Source: Sphingomonadales bacterium
GTDB lineage: Bacteria; Pseudomonadota; Alphaproteobacteria; Sphingomonadales; Sphingomonadaceae
Reading direction: 5' to 3'
DNA length: 64,000 nucleotides
Assembly: GCA_028871475.1 (NCBI GenBank)
Contig: JAGWMZ010000017.1
Span: 18,231-82,230, forward strand
Of this stretch, positions 34,105 to 43,145 are shown in pieces. Within the stretch, counting starts at the first letter, position 1. The number at the start of each line of letters is the position of its first letter. Below the pieces are notes generated by a model that worked only from the letters and a program-made list of their open reading frames with translations, was not told the DNA's origin and made no database searches. Position numbers and translations under genes: made by a program.

Positions 34105-37083
34105 TTAGAAGTCCAGCTTCGCACCCACGCGGAAGTAACGACCGATGAAGTTCGAGTCGTCCCAGGCAGGGTTGAACTGATACAGGCCATAGCCGGCAGC
34201 CGGATCGTAGACCGGACCCGAGTTCAACAGGTTCTTCACATCCAGATAGATGAGGAAGTTCTTGTCGATGCGTGCCTGCGTGTGCATGTCGATGGTGAAG
34301 GTCGGGTGGGTGTTGCAGATGACCGGGCTGGTGCCGGTGTAACCCACCACATCCTGGCCGATGCTGCCCACGCAGTCGCCCGGCGTACCGCCATCGTCAG
34401 CGGCAACTTCCGAATAACCGCTGGTGTAGTTACCCGTCAGCGTCACGCCATACTTGCGCTCCGGACCGAACTCGAAAGTGTTGGCCCACACCGCGCGGAA
34501 GTGCGGAGCACCCGAGCACGAGGTGGTTTCGCACGGACCCAGCGTGCCGTCATAACGGTACACAGTTCCGCTCGAATCGGTCAGCGCCAGCTTGGTCAGC
34601 CACGAGCCGTTGAGCTGGCTGGTGAAGCGGATGCCATGACCCAGCTCGTAACGGGCCTGCATCGAGATATCGACGCCCGATGCCACTTCGGAGTTGGCAT
34701 TCGTGTAGGACGCGATGATCGTGCGGGGCAGCGCCAGAGCGGTCGGGTTGTTCGAGTCGATGCCCGACTGGGTCGCGCTCAGGCCCGGCAGGTTCACTAC
34801 ACCATTGTTGGTGAAATACTGCTGGATCGCCGGGTCGGTGTTGGTCACCGACACGATGATGTCCGTGATCTTGGTGTGCCAGAAGTCAGCCGTCAGGGTC
34901 AGGTGGCGATCAGGCGTGAAGACGCCGCCGACCGTGAAGGAGGTCGACTTCTCCGGCTTCAGGTTGGGGTTGCCAACCGCGGTGACGCCCAGCGAATAGC
35001 TGCCGCCGCCATTGCCGTCCGAACCGTAATAGGCCGGGTTGCTGGCATGCGCCGCGCAGAAGGCCGCATAGGTCGGATCCGAGCACTTGAAGTTGATCGT
35101 CGAGTAACCCGTGGTGGGCAGACCGTTCGACTGGTTGAAGCTCGGGATCTTGAAGCCCTTCGAGAAGGTGCCGCGGATCTTCAGCTCCTTGATCGGCTGG
35201 AACTGCGCTTCGAACTTGGGCGAGAAGTTGCTCTGACCGCTCGAATAGCTGTCATAGCGGCCATCGGCCTTCAGCTTCAGGACGCTCAGCACCGGAGCGC
35301 TGACTTCATAAAAGCCCGAGTAAACGCGACGCGAACCGGCCGTGCTGACGGCGTTGATACCGTAGAACGTGTCGTCCGGATTGGCGCTGGGCTGGTTGAC
35401 GCTTTCAAAGCGGTAGGCGGCACCCACGGCGATGTTGAGCTGGCCACCGGGCAGCTGCAGGAAGTCACGGTTGATCGTGCCCTGGATCTGCGTCAGCTTC
35501 GAGCGGTCGGTCGTGTGAACGGTCGGCGCGATGAAGTCACGCTGGGCCTGGGTGTTCTGGCTCTGGTCGCCAAAGTTGTAGCTGCCCTGAGCGATCGCCG
35601 TCAGCAGGTTCGGGGCGTTGATGTAGTTCATCTGGTTCACGTCCAGATTGACCCACGACGTCGTGCCCTCGATGTTGTAGTTCCAGCCCTTGCCGAAATC
35701 GCCGCTGATGCCGCCCGAGAAGCGGTAGGTCTTGGCATCGGTGGTGGTTTCGGTCGGCTGGTCATAATAACCCGAAAGCTGGCCGACCTGGCCGTTGGCG
35801 GCAAAGGGGTTGTTCGGGTTCAGCACGCCATTGGTGGCGTTGCAGTTCACACCGCTGGCGCAGGTGTAGACCGGCAGCAGCAGGGTGGTGTTGTCATAGG
35901 TCGCGTTCGGCGTCTGCGCGGCGAAGGAGCGCGGAGCTCCCTGGCTGAAGGTGCGGGCCTCGGCGAAGTTGAACATGCCATAGACCTGCATGTGATCATT
36001 CACATTGGCGGTCAGGCGGGCGTTGGCACCGATGCGGGTGATGCGCGGCGCGTACATGTAGTACTGCGAACGCAGATCCTGCTGGCAGACGGTGCTGGGC
36101 GCGGTGGGATTCGCGGCCTGCTGGGCGGCGGTCAGCGTGTGGGCGGTCAGCCCCTGGCAACCGGCCGAAGGCGTGATCATCGCCCACTGGCCGCTACCAT
36201 CAGCGGTGTAGGGACGGGCAAAGCCGACGGTGGTCGACTGGAAACCGTTGTAGTTGCCGTTGCCCTGGATGCCGTTGCGGATACCGTTGGCCAGGCAGTT
36301 GCCGGCGCCATCGCAGATGCTGCTCTGGTCCGCGGTGCCATAGATGCCGCCGCGCTGGTTCATCATCACCGACGAGTTATGCTGATATTCGCCGTTGATG
36401 TAGAAGTTGTAGCCGTCTTCAGCCAGGCGGCCCTTGCCCCAGGTCGCGTCGAAACGGCCTTCGCCGGCTTCGCCACGCTGCGAGATGCCGCCCGAGGCAT
36501 TCGCGTGGAAACCAACGATTTCCTTCTTCACGATCACGTTGACCACGCCGGCCACGGCGTCAGCGCCATAGGTCGAGGAGGCGCCGTCCTGCAGGACGTC
36601 AATGCGGTCGATGATCGAGTCGGGAATGGTGTTGAGGTCGACGAAGTTACGCACGCCGTCGTCAGCCAGCGGGTAGATCGCGCTGCGCAGACCATCAAAG
36701 GTGGTCAGCGTGTAGCCATCGTTCAGACCGCGCAGCGACGGAGCGCTGGCGCCCGTGGCGAAGCCGAAAGAGGACCAGCTGCTGGGCAGCGTGCCCGCAT
36801 TGTTGGCCGGCAAGGCCTGCAGACCTTCCGAAGGCGTGATGATGCCGCGCTGCGACAGGTTTTCAGCCGAAAGCACCACGAGCGGCGAGGCCGTGGCGGC
36901 CGCCGGATTCTTGGTGATCGAGCCAGTCACCACGATGACCGGACCCGTGTCGTCAGCCTTGGTGGCGTCGGTTGCCGGAGCCTTGGCTGCGGCCTGCGCG
37001 AAAGCGGGAGCCGCCATCAGCGCGGTGCCAAGAACGAGCGTCGCCACGCTCGACTTGAGCACATTGTTCAGTGCGATAGTCAT
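34105..37083 (-). CDS. TonB-dependent outer-membrane receptor
   Basis: A 992-residue receptor. Signal peptide (residues 1-30, ending APAFAQ), a TonB box-like start (PVIVVTG), plug domain with PSLRGLNDGYTLTTFDGLR, then RIDVLQDGASSTYGADAVAG, and a long beta-barrel ending in the C-terminal Phe of YFRVGAKLDF. The form is that of Sphingomonadales carbohydrate-type receptors. The ATG at 37083 has GAGGTG upstream; a GTG two codons earlier is possible. Convergent with the sugar MFS, and plausibly its outer-membrane partner, but the substrate is not shown. Confidence 0.93.
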   Translation of the reverse strand: MTIALNNVLKSSVATLVLGTALMAAPAFAQAAAKAPATDATKADDTGPVIVVTGSITKNPAAATASPLVVLSAENLSQRGIITPSEGLQALPANNAGTLPSSWSSFGFATGASAPSLRGLNDGYTLTTFDGLRSAIYPLADDGVRNFVDLNTIPDSIIDRIDVLQDGASSTYGADAVAGVVNVIVKKEIVGFHANASGGISQRGEAGEGRFDATWGKGRLAEDGYNFYINGEYQHNSSVMMNQRGGIYGTADQSSICDGAGNCLANGIRNGIQGNGNYNGFQSTTVGFARPYTADGSGQWAMITPSAGCQGLTAHTLTAAQQAANPTAPSTVCQQDLRSQYYMYAPRITRIGANARLTANVNDHMQVYGMFNFAEARTFSQGAPRSFAAQTPNATYDNTTLLLPVYTCASGVNCNATNGVLNPNNPFAANGQVGQLSGYYDQPTETTTDAKTYRFSGGISGDFGKGWNYNIEGTTSWVNLDVNQMNYINAPNLLTAIAQGSYNFGDQSQNTQAQRDFIAPTVHTTDRSKLTQIQGTINRDFLQLPGGQLNIAVGAAYRFESVNQPSANPDDTFYGINAVSTAGSRRVYSGFYEVSAPVLSVLKLKADGRYDSYSSGQSNFSPKFEAQFQPIKELKIRGTFSKGFKIPSFNQSNGLPTTGYSTINFKCSDPTYAAFCAAHASNPAYYGSDGNGGGSYSLGVTAVGNPNLKPEKSTSFTVGGVFTPDRHLTLTADFWHTKITDIIVSVTNTDPAIQQYFTNNGVVNLPGLSATQSGIDSNNPTALALPRTIIASYTNANSEVASGVDISMQARYELGHGIRFTSQLNGSWLTKLALTDSSGTVYRYDGTLGPCETTSCSGAPHFRAVWANTFEFGPERKYGVTLTGNYTSGYSEVAADDGGTPGDCVGSIGQDVVGYTGTSPVICNTHPTFTIDMHTQARIDKNFLIYLDVKNLLNSGPVYDPAAGYGLYQFNPAWDDSNFIGRYFRVGAKLDF

Positions 37084-37652
37084 TGTCACCTCATGAGTGG
37101 ATCGAGACCCAAATTCTCTTTCCGCCCCCTGTTAACTCGCCGAAATCGTTGAATAGCCATACGGCATCCCTGTTGCCCGACAGAGATGGCCGAAGCCCGA
37201 TTCCTTAAAAGCTCAGGGAGTACCTCATGACCAGAACCGGCGCGCCGCGCCAGCCGCTTACAGGGCTGTCAGTTTGATGAACGGGGACTTGTTGCCTCTC
37301 CGCCACACAGGCTGACGGGAGTGCAACAGATATTCTTCTAAGAAAACGTCACAAATTGGTAATTTTATTACCATTCAGGGACACGTTCAGCGCCCCCTAC
37401 CCGCGATCATTGTAAAAACACCATAAGACGCAGGATCAGCAACCATTCATCGCCGCCAAGACACAGCACTGCGCCATAGGGTTTGATTGTTGCCTCCCTG
37501 TGAAAAAATGCTTCTGCGCGCAATTTACGCATTGACAGATGCGTCCAGAACAATCGCATGCTTGCCCTGACCGCTTGGCACGGGCACGTAAAAACCCGCA
37601 ACAGGGCGAGTGGCGGGGCCCCATGATCCGAGCCATGGGCGCGGCAATAAAA
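37084..37652. other. Upstream region of the TonB receptor
   Basis: About 570 bases without a gene between the receptor start and the 3' end of a response regulator gene. It is AT-richer than its surroundings and holds the palindrome described at 37357-37373. Short open frames here have no family support. Confidence 0.5.
37357..37373. promoter_or_regulatory. AT-rich palindrome upstream of the TonB receptor
   Basis: TGGTAATTTTATTACCA is a perfect 7-3-7 palindrome about 275 bases upstream of the receptor start. TGGT...ACCA ends are typical of GntR-type operators. No regulator gene is adjacent, so the binding protein is unknown. Confidence 0.5.
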
Positions 37653-38402
37653 TTACCTTGTCGTCACCATCGGCTGGAACAGATAGCCTTCATTGCGAAT
37701 GGTACGGATGATCTCCTGCCCGCCCTCGCCCATCGCCAGCTTGCGACGCAAGCGGCTCAGCTGCACGTCAATCGCGCGGTCGAACTGCTCGCTATCCTCG
37801 CCGCGCGACCAGTCCAGCAACTGGTCGCGCGTCAGCACCCGACGCGGATGTTCGGCAAAGGCGCGCATCAGGCGAAATTCGCCATCGGTCAGCGCAATGG
37901 CCTGGCCCGCCGGGTCGATCAGCAGACGCACGCCTGTATCGAGCCGCCACCCCGCGAAATGGAACACCGGCACATCCGTATCATTGGCGGCGCTCTCGCC
38001 TGGCCCGCGGCCATCGGTGCCAGCCCCTTCACCACCCTTGCGGCGGCGCAGGACGGTGCGGATACGCGCCAGCAATTCGCGCGGATTGCAGGGCTTGGCC
38101 AGATAATCATCGGCGCCCATCTCAAGGCCGACAATCCGGTCAATGTCGCTGCCCACCGCGCTCAGCATGATGACAGGGGGCGCATCGGGCCCAAGCTGGC
38201 GCAGCGCGGTCAAGCCATCCTCGCGCGGCATCATCACATCCAGCACGATCAGGTCGTAATGGTCCTGCGCCAGCATGGCGCGCATGACAAAAGGATCGGC
38301 GGCCGTGGCGGTGCGATAGCCGTGCTTTTGCAGGAAATCGCTGATGAGCCCGCGAATGCCATCATCGTCATCCACGATCAGGATCGAGGTGTCGAGGTTC
38401 AT
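37653..38402 (-). CDS. OmpR-family response regulator, divergent from its kinase
   Basis: A 249-residue regulator: receiver with acidic triplet in LIVDDDDGI, phospho-acceptor Asp in VLDVMMPRED, Ser and Lys in MLSAVGSD and KPCNP, then a Gly-rich linker and the winged helix (LTDGEFRLMRAFAEHPRRVL, FDRAIDVQLSRLRRKL, IRNEGYLF). Start at 38402; an ATG at 38423 is possible. The frame continues upstream to 38675 but without sensible protein. It faces a histidine kinase across 600 bases and has 11-bp direct repeats in its promoter. Confidence 0.92.
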   Translation of the reverse strand: MNLDTSILIVDDDDGIRGLISDFLQKHGYRTATAADPFVMRAMLAQDHYDLIVLDVMMPREDGLTALRQLGPDAPPVIMLSAVGSDIDRIVGLEMGADDYLAKPCNPRELLARIRTVLRRRKGGEGAGTDGRGPGESAANDTDVPVFHFAGWRLDTGVRLLIDPAGQAIALTDGEFRLMRAFAEHPRRVLTRDQLLDWSRGEDSEQFDRAIDVQLSRLRRKLAMGEGGQEIIRTIRNEGYLFQPMVTTR

Positions 38403-38486
38403 GGGAAGGGGTGATATGCGCATGAAAGATCGATAGCAAGCGCAGTTGCCCGCCACATTTCGCGCGGCCACCGCCAGAAGCGCGGC

Positions 38487-38519
38487 GTGAAACACAGGTG
38501 AAATGCCGGTGAAATCCGC
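38487..38519. promoter_or_regulatory. Three 11-bp direct repeats, OmpR/PhoB-type box
   Basis: GTGAAACACAG, GTGAAATGCCG and GTGAAATCCGC follow each other with no gap (38487, 38498, 38509). An 11-base period with a conserved 6-mer is the classic binding pattern for OmpR/PhoB-family dimers. The box lies 85-117 bases upstream of the response regulator and between it and the kinase. Confidence 0.7.
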
Positions 38520-38809
38520 CTGCAAACTGCCGGGCCCACTTCTTCCTTCAAGCAAAGCGGCTCCCCCGCCAGGATCGACAGCCCGGCAAGCCATGGTGCT
38601 CGGCGAATGGGTGTCATCCTCCGGCCTTGCCACGGGAGCAGGCAGCATTGAACTTGCCGCACGCAGATCGGTCATGGTCTGCGGCGGCGTCGGGGCCGCC
38701 CTTCGGGTTGGACCCTATGTCGCACCCGTTCATCCGGAGGGCGGCCCCGACTTTCCTCCCTTCCCGATACCAGTTCGCGACATTGTCCAGCATAACCAAG
38801 GCCCGATGC

Positions 38810-38953
38810 ATGAAGGATCCCGCAAAAGCAGACCCGATCGCCCTGGCACTGGGCTGGCTGCGCGAACCGCGCGCGGGCCGCGCGGCCGCGGTCGCCGCCG
38901 TGGTGGCTCTGGCGGTGGTGGTGGCCATGCAGGCCGCGGCAGGCGGCGGATGA
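38810..38953 (+). CDS. Possible 47-residue membrane peptide before the kinase
   Basis: A 47-codon frame giving a polar start (MKDPAKADPIALALGWLREP) and one Ala/Val membrane helix. It lies 58 bases before the kinase in the same orientation. The ribosome site is weak (AAGG). It resembles small sensor-associated membrane peptides, but this is only context. Confidence 0.38.
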   Translation: MKDPAKADPIALALGWLREPRAGRAAAVAAVVALAVVVAMQAAAGGG

Positions 38954-39011
38954 CCCCTTTGCGGCCTCGCCCCCTCGCCCGTCGCGCCTGTCTGTGGCAA
39001 GGGTGGGGCTG

Positions 39012-41015
39012 ATGACGACACGCCGCTTCTCTCCGTCAGGGCTAGCGCCCATGGGAGGCCCACCGCTGGGCCTGCAAATGATCGCCATGCTGGTGTGCAC
39101 GCTGGTTGCCGCGCAACTGGTGACACTGGCGCTGACCATGCTGATCCCCCCACGCGCGGAGCAGCGATGGGACATGGGCGATGTGGCAACGGCTCTTTCC
39201 GGGCAGGCGCTTTCCCCCCGGCTGGAACAGGCGCGGCTCGACGGTCCGCCCGATGTCGCGGGCACTGGCTGGCTGGTGTCGGACGAGGCGCGCGCCATGC
39301 TGGCCCGGCGGCTCAAGCTGCCCGAAGCCGATGTGGTGCTGGCCTTTTACACCCAATTGCCGGTGGGCGGCGTGGCCGCGCCAGTGCGCCACCGCGCCCC
39401 TCTGGCAACCCGCGCGCCCGAAACGCTGTCCTCGCTGCTGATCCCGCAAGTTCTGGCACAGACCACCGCCGCCGGACCCGCGGTCGCCTTCCCCGGCGGC
39501 CCCATGTCGGGCGCGGTCTTTCAAGGTGGCATGGCGCCGGGCGGCTTTCCTGTCGGCGGCATGCCGGGGGCCTTGCCCGGTGTTACGGTGGGGCGTGGCA
39601 TGGCGCAGGCCATCAATGGCGGCGCGGGGGGAGAACGGCGCGGCGCCACAGGCCTGCCCGCCGGGGCCCGCATGCCGCGCGGCGCCATGCTGCGCGGCAT
39701 GCCCCGCGCCCTGCCCGACACCGCCATGCCCAGCGGCGGGGCGGCCATGAACCCTCTCACCATCGACCAGTTGCACGCCGCCCTTGCCCCGCGCCGGCCC
39801 ATGGCTGCCGACGCCGCGCTCGTCCCGACGCTCAGCCAGACCCCGGCCGCGCCTGTCCTCTCGATCACCCGGACCCCGCCGCTGACCCATCCGCGCGCGC
39901 CCGTCGCCTTGCCTGCCGCCGCGCCGCTGCCCACTGCCGCACCGGCCACGGTCATCAAACCGGCCCTGCCTGACACCAGCGCCAGCGAAAAACCCCAGCC
40001 GATCCCCTTCCGCAGTCAGCCGCAGGGCCTGCTCGACCGCGCCAGCCCGCCCTTCATCGAGGGGGATTTCGTCGCCGCCGCGCGCCGCCCCGACGGGCAC
40101 TGGATCGCCGTGGCCCCGCGTGCGGAAGGTTTCCCCAACCGCTGGCAAAAGCAGGTGCTGGCCTGGTTCGTCCTCTCGCTGCTGATCGTCAGCCCGCTGG
40201 CATGGTTCTTTGCCCGCCGCATTGTGCTGCCGCTCGAAGGCTTTGCCCGCGCCGCCGAAATACTCGGGCGCGACCCTTCCGCCACGATCATCCCGCTCAA
40301 GGGTCCCGCCGAGATCGGCCGCGCTGCCCATGCCTTCAACCAGATGCACAACCGCCTGCGCGCCTTTGTCGATGACCGCACCGCCATGGTCGGCGCCATC
40401 AGCCATGATCTGCGCACGCCGCTCACCCGCCTGCGCTTCCGGCTGGAGGATGTGCCCGACGACCAGCGCCCCGCCCTGCTGCGCGAAGTGGCCGAGATGG
40501 AGAGCATGATCAACGAGGTCATCCTTTTCATCCGCGATGCCTCCACCCCCGGCGTGCGTCAGAAGGTCGATCTGGCCGCGCTGGTGGCCGATACGGTGGC
40601 CGATGCCCGCCTTGTCGGCGGCGATGTCGAGGTGATCGCGGATTGTGAAGCGCCGGTCGAGGTGGACCCGGTGGGCATCCGCCGTCTGCTGGGCAATCTG
40701 CTGGAAAACGCGGTCAAATATGGCGAACGCGCCCGTGTGCGCGTGACACTGCGCCATGGTGAGGCCGTGGCCGAGATCCTCGATGCCGGGCCGGGCATTG
40801 CCGAGGAGGAGATGGACCGCGTCTTCGAGCCCTTCTACCGCAGCCCCGAGGCGCGCCGGTCAGGTCGCCCGGGCAGCGGGCTGGGGCTGACCGTCTGCCG
40901 CTCGATCGCGCGGGCGCATGGCGGCGACGTACATTTTGCCAGAAGGCAGGATGGCTTTGCCGCCGTGTTGAGCGTGCCTGTGGTCTATGACGCGAGGCCA
41001 AGGCTGGCGGCGTGA
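39012..41015 (+). CDS. Sensor histidine kinase with Met/Gly/Pro-rich extracytoplasmic insert
   Basis: A 667-residue kinase. Membrane helix 1 at about residues 19-45; an extracytoplasmic region of about 330 residues whose middle (about 155-260) is low-complexity Gly/Met/Pro/Ala/Arg sequence (GGMAPGGFPVGGMPGALPG and similar); membrane helix 2 near residue 385; HAMP; HisKA with AISHDLRTPLTRLRF; HATPase_c with LLENAVKYG, DAGPGIAEEE and GSGLGLTV. The ATG at 39012 has AAGGGTGGGG upstream. Pairs with the divergent response regulator. Its end overlaps the next gene (GTGA). Confidence 0.9.
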   Translation: MTTRRFSPSGLAPMGGPPLGLQMIAMLVCTLVAAQLVTLALTMLIPPRAEQRWDMGDVATALSGQALSPRLEQARLDGPPDVAGTGWLVSDEARAMLARRLKLPEADVVLAFYTQLPVGGVAAPVRHRAPLATRAPETLSSLLIPQVLAQTTAAGPAVAFPGGPMSGAVFQGGMAPGGFPVGGMPGALPGVTVGRGMAQAINGGAGGERRGATGLPAGARMPRGAMLRGMPRALPDTAMPSGGAAMNPLTIDQLHAALAPRRPMAADAALVPTLSQTPAAPVLSITRTPPLTHPRAPVALPAAAPLPTAAPATVIKPALPDTSASEKPQPIPFRSQPQGLLDRASPPFIEGDFVAAARRPDGHWIAVAPRAEGFPNRWQKQVLAWFVLSLLIVSPLAWFFARRIVLPLEGFARAAEILGRDPSATIIPLKGPAEIGRAAHAFNQMHNRLRAFVDDRTAMVGAISHDLRTPLTRLRFRLEDVPDDQRPALLREVAEMESMINEVILFIRDASTPGVRQKVDLAALVADTVADARLVGGDVEVIADCEAPVEVDPVGIRRLLGNLLENAVKYGERARVRVTLRHGEAVAEILDAGPGIAEEEMDRVFEPFYRSPEARRSGRPGSGLGLTVCRSIARAHGGDVHFARRQDGFAAVLSVPVVYDARPRLAA

Positions 41016-41968
41016 GGGGTTTGTCGCGACAATTGCGTGGTCTCCTGGCAACCGGCGGCGCTCTTGCGGCCCTGCCGGGCACGGTGGGCGCGCAGACGAC
41101 CGAAATGGTCCAATGCCTCAAGGACCCTTCCAGCATCGACTGTCTGGCCGTCCCCGGCGGCACGCGCGCGCCGCCGCCGCAATGGTCACTGGGTGTTTCG
41201 GGCGGCATCGCCCCGCGTGACGGCGGCCCCACGGGCAGTTACGAGAGTCTTACCCTGCTGCGCCAGTTGGGCCGCAGCTATGTGCAACTGGGCGCGACGC
41301 ATTATTATTCCCAGCTCGACAGCGGCGTCCCCACCGTCAGTTCGACTTACGGCGTGGGCACCATCGGCTTTGGCGGCAACTACAACAATTGGGTGCTCGA
41401 CACCTATATCAGCTATGGCCGGCAAAATTTTGGCCCGGTCCGCTTTGGCAATCTCAGCCGCCCCAGCACCAACATCACCAACAGCGCCTATTGGGCCGGC
41501 GGGGTGAGTTTCGGGCGCATGATGGCCGTCTCTCCCCGGTTCGTGATCACGCCAACCGCCTCGGCCACCTATGCCTGGAGCCGCCTGCTGCGCCCCACGC
41601 TGGGCTCCGAGGATTTCAACAGCAGCGAACCCACCTGGACCGCCGCCGCGCGGCTGCGGCTCGACTGGGTGCCCGGGCACAACCGCAAGAGCTATATCGG
41701 GCTGGGCGCGGGGCTGTTGTGGTCGAACAACGCAACCTCGCTGATCGCCGGATCAAGCGGCTGGGGCGGCATTGGACAGACCGGCGACAAGGACACGATG
41801 GACGCGCTGACCAGCAGCCATGTCCATGATGTCTGGTTTGAAATCGGGCCGCATGCCTCGCTCGCCGTGACCCGGTCGCTGCGCGTGGAGGCCATCGCCA
41901 ACCGCAGCTTCGGCCTGATATCAGGCAATGGCAGCACGGTGACGCTGGGGCTGCGCCACAGTTTCTGA
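41012..41968 (+). CDS. Outer-membrane beta-barrel protein coupled to the kinase
   Basis: A 318-residue protein with a signal peptide (ending TVGAQ), a short section with two cysteines (QCLKDPSSIDCLAVPGG) and then alternating amphipathic strands ending LGLRHSF, the terminal Phe typical of outer-membrane barrels. Its GTG overlaps the TGA of the kinase gene. The barrel size suggests 12-14 strands. A role as signal input or regulated output of the two-component system is suggested by the coupling only. Confidence 0.75.
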   Translation: MRGLSRQLRGLLATGGALAALPGTVGAQTTEMVQCLKDPSSIDCLAVPGGTRAPPPQWSLGVSGGIAPRDGGPTGSYESLTLLRQLGRSYVQLGATHYYSQLDSGVPTVSSTYGVGTIGFGGNYNNWVLDTYISYGRQNFGPVRFGNLSRPSTNITNSAYWAGGVSFGRMMAVSPRFVITPTASATYAWSRLLRPTLGSEDFNSSEPTWTAAARLRLDWVPGHNRKSYIGLGAGLLWSNNATSLIAGSSGWGGIGQTGDKDTMDALTSSHVHDVWFEIGPHASLAVTRSLRVEAIANRSFGLISGNGSTVTLGLRHSF

Positions 41969-41971
41969 CGA

Positions 41972-43140
41972 TCAGGAATCCAGCGCGGCCTCAATCTGTC
42001 CCATGGTGGTCTGCGGGGCCTGGGGCGGGGTAAAGGCCGGAACGTCGCGGCTGTTGCGCGTGTCGCGGGGAACGCCGCTGGTGTTGATGTACCAGTCGAG
42101 CAGCCGCGTTTCGAGCGCGGCCTGCTCGCGTGCCACCGCCCGGGTGCCTACCAGATTGCGGGTTTCCCCCGGATCGACGGCGCGATCATAAAACTCGCTG
42201 CCGCCCTGCGGACGATGAATGTAGGTGTATTGGCGGGTGCGGACACTGGCGGCGCGGGCGACAAGTTCGGGATGCTGCGCGGGCAATTACGACTTGAAGC
42301 GATAGAGCCCGCCGGTCGGCGTATCAAAGGCCTGCGGTTCGTAAATGCCGATGCCCGCTTCGGTAAAGGCCGCGCGGGCCGGATCGCCTGCCCCGCCATG
42401 CATCTGCGGCAGCAGCGAGCGCCCGAACTGGGTGTGATGCGGTGCGGTCCCGGCCAGATTGAGGAAGCTTGGCAGGATGTCGTAAAGCTCGACCATATCC
42501 CGCGCCACAAGCCCGCCCGGGGCGACGGGCACCCGCCCGATCAGCGGGACATGGGTGAGGCAGCTTTCCAGCCCGCCGTGCCATTTTTCCACCAGACCGT
42601 AATCGCCGGCATAATCGCCATGGTCGGAACTGATGAAGAGAGCCGTGTCCTTGTCGCGCCCGGTCCGCTCCAGCGCTTCGAGCAACTCACCGAGCAGCCA
42701 GTCGGCATAGGACACCTGGCCGTAATAGGTGGCGCGCACCTGCCGGAACACCTCCGGCCCCGCCTTGTCGAGACCATAGGCCTTGCGGATCGCCTCTTGA
42801 AAGGCAGGCTTGCCCGGCAGGCCCGGGGGGATCGGCGCGGGAATATCCCCGGGCCGGTCAGCACCGAGCAGCGGGACGCCGCACAGACCGGATATTGTAC
42901 ATGGGCGTTGGCAAACATCGTGCCACCACGCGCCAGACGGTCGAAATTGGGCGTTTTCGTCACCGGATTGCCATAGCAGGCCAGCGCATCGGCGCGCAGT
43001 TCGTCCGGAGAGAAGAGAATGAGGTTCGGGCGCCCCCCGCTGCCTGCCTGTGCCACGCGGGGCAACAGGGAGGCCATGAGGGCGGCGCCCGTTGCGCCCA
43101 TGACACCGCGTCGGGAGAGTGGAAAGCGGGTCATGGGCAT
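41972..43140 (-). pseudogene. Broken Tat-exported sulfatase
   Basis: The N-terminal part (from 43140) has a Tat signal (SRRGVMGATGAAL), metal-site sequence PNLILFSPDELRADAL and the sulfatase signature CAASR before VLTG. Directly after VLTG the frame changes (about 42855) and roughly 100 expected residues are missing; the continuation (FQEAIRKAYGLD, FISSDHGDYAGDYG) is in another frame. A TAA at 42287-42289 then interrupts the frame between YRFKS and LPAQHPELVARA, although coding similarity continues (EFYDRAVDPGETRNL) to 41972. Deletion plus nonsense mutation make an active enzyme very unlikely. Confidence 0.85.
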
Positions 43141-43145
43141 GTCTT

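Noticed and set aside
34282..37152. 956-codon open frame opposite the TonB receptor at 34105-37083
   Set aside because: The receptor's signal peptide, plug and barrel are unmistakable. The opposite frame gives Arg/Val/Gly-rich sequence with no family, typical of GC-rich antisense shadows.
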